Part shown: positions 12,908 through 14,386 of the stretch, piece by piece
Numbering within the stretch: position 1 is the first letter of the stretch
Layout of the letters: each line of letters begins with the position of its first letter
Assembly (NCBI GenBank): GCA_018711265.1
Contig: DVIM01000014.1
Location: forward strand, 1-14,386
DNA length: 14,386 bases
Origin: Spyradocola merdavium
Lineage (GTDB): Bacteria; Bacillota; Clostridia; Christensenellales; UBA1750
Direction of reading: 5' to 3'
Position numbers and translations under genes: made by a program
The notes under the pieces: generated by a model
The model's database searches: none
What the model saw: only the letters and a program-made list of their open reading frames with translations
What the model was told of the DNA's origin: nothing

Positions 12908-13564
12908 TTGGGCGACATGCTGGAGAGCCTCTTTGCCGTCATCGTCGTCGTCATCGCCGTCGTCAGCGCGGTCAATAAGGCAAACAAGAAGAACAAAAAC
13001 GCCGGTTCCGGCAAGGCGCACCCCCCACAGGCGCAGACCCCACAGGCGCAGACCCCACAGGGGCAAACCCCACAGGGGCAGCAGGCGCCGGCCGCCCAGC
13101 CCATGGACCGCCCCCTGCAGGCGCCGCCCGTGCCCCAGCCCTCCATGACCCAGCCCGCGGCCGCGAGCCTGCGCCAGGGCCGGCCCGTCATGCCCAGCAA
13201 GAAGCCCCCGCGCCGCACGCCCGCGCCGCAGAGGGGCGGCGCAGCCCCCGGGGCCGCCGGCAGCATCGCCTACGTCTCCCCGGAGGGAAAGGAGGTCCAT
13301 GCGCCCGGCTTCCACGGCGAGAAGCCGCCGCTGCTGGCCATGCTGGACCTGGAGGAGCTGGACCAGATCCGCGAGGCGGAGCGCGCGCGCATGGCGCGGG
13401 CCGCCGCCGCGGCCGAAAGCGCCATGCCCCTGGAGGCCGCCCGGTCCGCCTCCGCGCCGCGCTATACCGCCCGGCAGCTGCGCGAGGCCTTCGTGATGAA
13501 GGAGATCCTCGACGCGCCCGTCTCGCGCCGCCACGGAGGGAGGATGCCCTATGGCCGATGGTAA
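12908..13564 (+). CDS. Membrane-anchored Pro/Gln-repeat protein, unknown function
   Basis: A 218-residue protein with one N-terminal membrane segment (LFAVIVVVIAVVSAV, about 8-22) and a Lys/Asn-rich stretch. PQAQT-type pentapeptide repeats (40-59) and a long Pro/Ala/Gln linker follow. The C-terminal half is more ordered, with 'GKEVHAPGFHGEKPPLLAMLD' and a helical end 'ARQLREAFVMKEILDAP'. The TTG start at 12908 was chosen for the AGGAGG 8 bases before it; ATG at 12917 is the alternative. It follows floA and overlaps the regulator by 14 bases, so it is probably co-translated with the regulator. I recognise no family. The layout suits a membrane anchor presenting a small interaction domain. Confidence 0.75.
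   Translation: MGDMLESLFAVIVVVIAVVSAVNKANKKNKNAGSGKAHPPQAQTPQAQTPQGQTPQGQQAPAAQPMDRPLQAPPVPQPSMTQPAAASLRQGRPVMPSKKPPRRTPAPQRGGAAPGAAGSIAYVSPEGKEVHAPGFHGEKPPLLAMLDLEELDQIREAERARMARAAAAAESAMPLEAARSASAPRYTARQLREAFVMKEILDAPVSRRHGGRMPYGRW
13025..13084 (+). repeat. Four 15-bp tandem repeats in the membrane-anchored protein
   Basis: Units at 13025-13039, 13040-13054, 13055-13069 and 13070-13084 follow CCACAGG[C/G]GCA[G/A]ACC, the last diverging at its end. They encode PQAQT/PQGQT. The repeat keeps frame. Confidence 0.9.
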
Positions 13565-14315
13565 GACGCTGCGCGTGCTCCTGTGCGACGACGAGCCCGG
13601 CATGCGCCTGATCCTGCGCAAGCTCGTCGAGCGCGCGGAGGGGTTCGAGATCGTGGGCGAGGCGGAGGACGGCGAGGAGGGCCTGCGCCTCTTCGAGGAG
13701 AAGCGGCCGGACGTCGTCTTCCTGGACGTGGATATGCCCCGGCTCAACGGCGTGGAGACCGCAAAGCGCATCCAGGACATGGACCCGCGCGCCGCGCTCA
13801 TCTTCGCCACCGCCTACGAGGGCTACCGCGACGAGGCCTTCGAGGTCTACGCCTTTGACTACCTGGTCAAGCCCTTTAAGAACGAGCGGGTGCTCGCGAC
13901 GCTGGAGCGCATCCGCGGCCTGCTCGCCGGCAGCGACCGCGCCGAGCCCCCGCGCGACCTCAAGCCCCGCCCCGCCGCGCGCAAGCGGCGCGACCGCCTG
14001 CTGCTGCGCAGCCGGGACGGCGTCGTCTTCCTCGACATGGACGACATCCTGCTGGTGCAGCGGGAAAACCGGCAGACCGTGCTCTACACGGCCGACGGGT
14101 CCTACACCACCTCCGACACGCTCTCCGAGGTGGAGGAGCGGCTCGACCCGGACCTGTTCTTCCGCTGCCACAAGTCCTACATCATCAACCTGACCTGCAT
14201 CGACTCCATCACCCCCTACGGCCGTTGGACCTACGTCGTCAAGCTCCGCGGCACGCGCCAGGACGCCCTCATCACCCACGAGAAGTACGAGGAGCTGGAG
14301 ACGATGTATTCCTGA
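13551..14315 (+). CDS. LytTR-type response regulator
   Basis: A 254-residue regulator. The receiver domain (1-120) has acidic D13/D14 (LLCDDEPGM), phosphoacceptor D59 (FLDVDMP), T87 (FATAYE) and K107 (VKPFK). After a basic Arg/Pro linker (about 125-145), a LytTR DNA-binding domain (about 147-250) shows 'VVFLDMDDILLVQRENR' and 'FFRCHKSYIINL'. LytTR regulators typically bind paired direct repeats upstream of targets such as cell-envelope, virulence or quorum genes. No histidine kinase is next to it in the window. It overlaps the preceding membrane-anchored protein by 14 bases; GGAGGGAGG lies upstream of the ATG. Confidence 0.93.
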   Translation: MADGKTLRVLLCDDEPGMRLILRKLVERAEGFEIVGEAEDGEEGLRLFEEKRPDVVFLDVDMPRLNGVETAKRIQDMDPRAALIFATAYEGYRDEAFEVYAFDYLVKPFKNERVLATLERIRGLLAGSDRAEPPRDLKPRPAARKRRDRLLLRSRDGVVFLDMDDILLVQRENRQTVLYTADGSYTTSDTLSEVEERLDPDLFFRCHKSYIINLTCIDSITPYGRWTYVVKLRGTRQDALITHEKYEELETMYS

Positions 14316-14317
14316 CC

Positions 14318-14351
14318 GCAAAAAGGAGGCGCGCTGCGCCTCCTTTTTTGC
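14318..14351 (+). terminator. Rho-independent terminator after the response regulator
   Basis: GCAAAAAGGAGGCGC pairs with GCGCCTCCTTTTTTGC around a GCT loop. The A's and T's on the two sides make it usable in both directions. Confidence 0.88.
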
Positions 14352-14360
14352 AGAGGGTTA

Positions 14361-14386
14361 TTGACATATGCCGAAAAAGGTGTATA
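14361..14386 (+). promoter_or_regulatory. Start of another promoter, cut by the window edge
   Basis: A consensus TTGACA (14361-14366) is followed 16 bases on by TATA at 14383-14386, where the window ends. It probably drives a gene to the right. Confidence 0.45.

Noticed and set aside
11755..13266. 503-residue minus-strand frame opposite floA
   Set aside because: It is the shadow of floA and the repeat-bearing gene. The Cys/Gly repeats in it are just the reverse reading of the PQAQT repeats.
13188..14321. 377-residue minus-strand frame opposite the response regulator
   Set aside because: The plus-strand receiver and LytTR domains are complete, and the minus frame shows no domain.

Overview
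The window is GC-rich chromosomal DNA, most likely from a high-GC Clostridia-type Firmicute. The grounds are strong AGGAGG-type ribosome binding sites, near-consensus sigma-A promoters, TTG/GTG starts, an SSB ending in DQLPF, the rpsF-ssb-rpsR-yybS...rplI-lonC order, and FloA/NfeD. Species cannot be fixed from this sequence. No tRNA, rRNA or CRISPR array was seen.

Left edge (1-1020): the end of an IS3-family element with the first 23 codons of its transposase OrfA, then a metallo-beta-lactamase-fold hydrolase on the minus strand. The IS end abuts what looks like half of that gene's terminator. A divergent promoter region follows.

Replication/translation block (1021-6367, plus strand): rpsF (TTG start), ssb, zinc-type rpsR, terminator, a new promoter, a YybS/DUF2232 membrane protein, an unusual L9 paralogue with one N-domain and two tandem L9 C-like domains, true rplI, and lonC. 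The L9 paralogue stands where gdpP is normally found, and dnaB, often next after lonC, is absent.

Convergent junction (6250-6880): the 3' end of lonC, a bidirectional terminator and the 3' end of recR occur three times in tandem (periods 211 and 213 bp). The copies differ largely by synonymous changes in the duplicated gene ends.

Minus-strand repair/replication block (6863-9924): a zinc-ribbon protein, dnaX, ebfC and recR, the last two under their own promoter. It is divergent from two overlapping family 4-type uracil-DNA glycosylase genes (10028-11208). The first has the iron-sulfur cysteines; the second has lost them.

Right part (11248-14386, plus strand): a promoter, an NfeD-like protein, the flotillin FloA, a terminator-like hairpin, a membrane-anchored Pro/Gln-repeat protein of unknown function, an overlapping LytTR response regulator, a terminator, and the start of another promoter. 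The NfeD/FloA pair points to membrane-domain organisation. The anchored protein and regulator may be functionally linked to it by position only.
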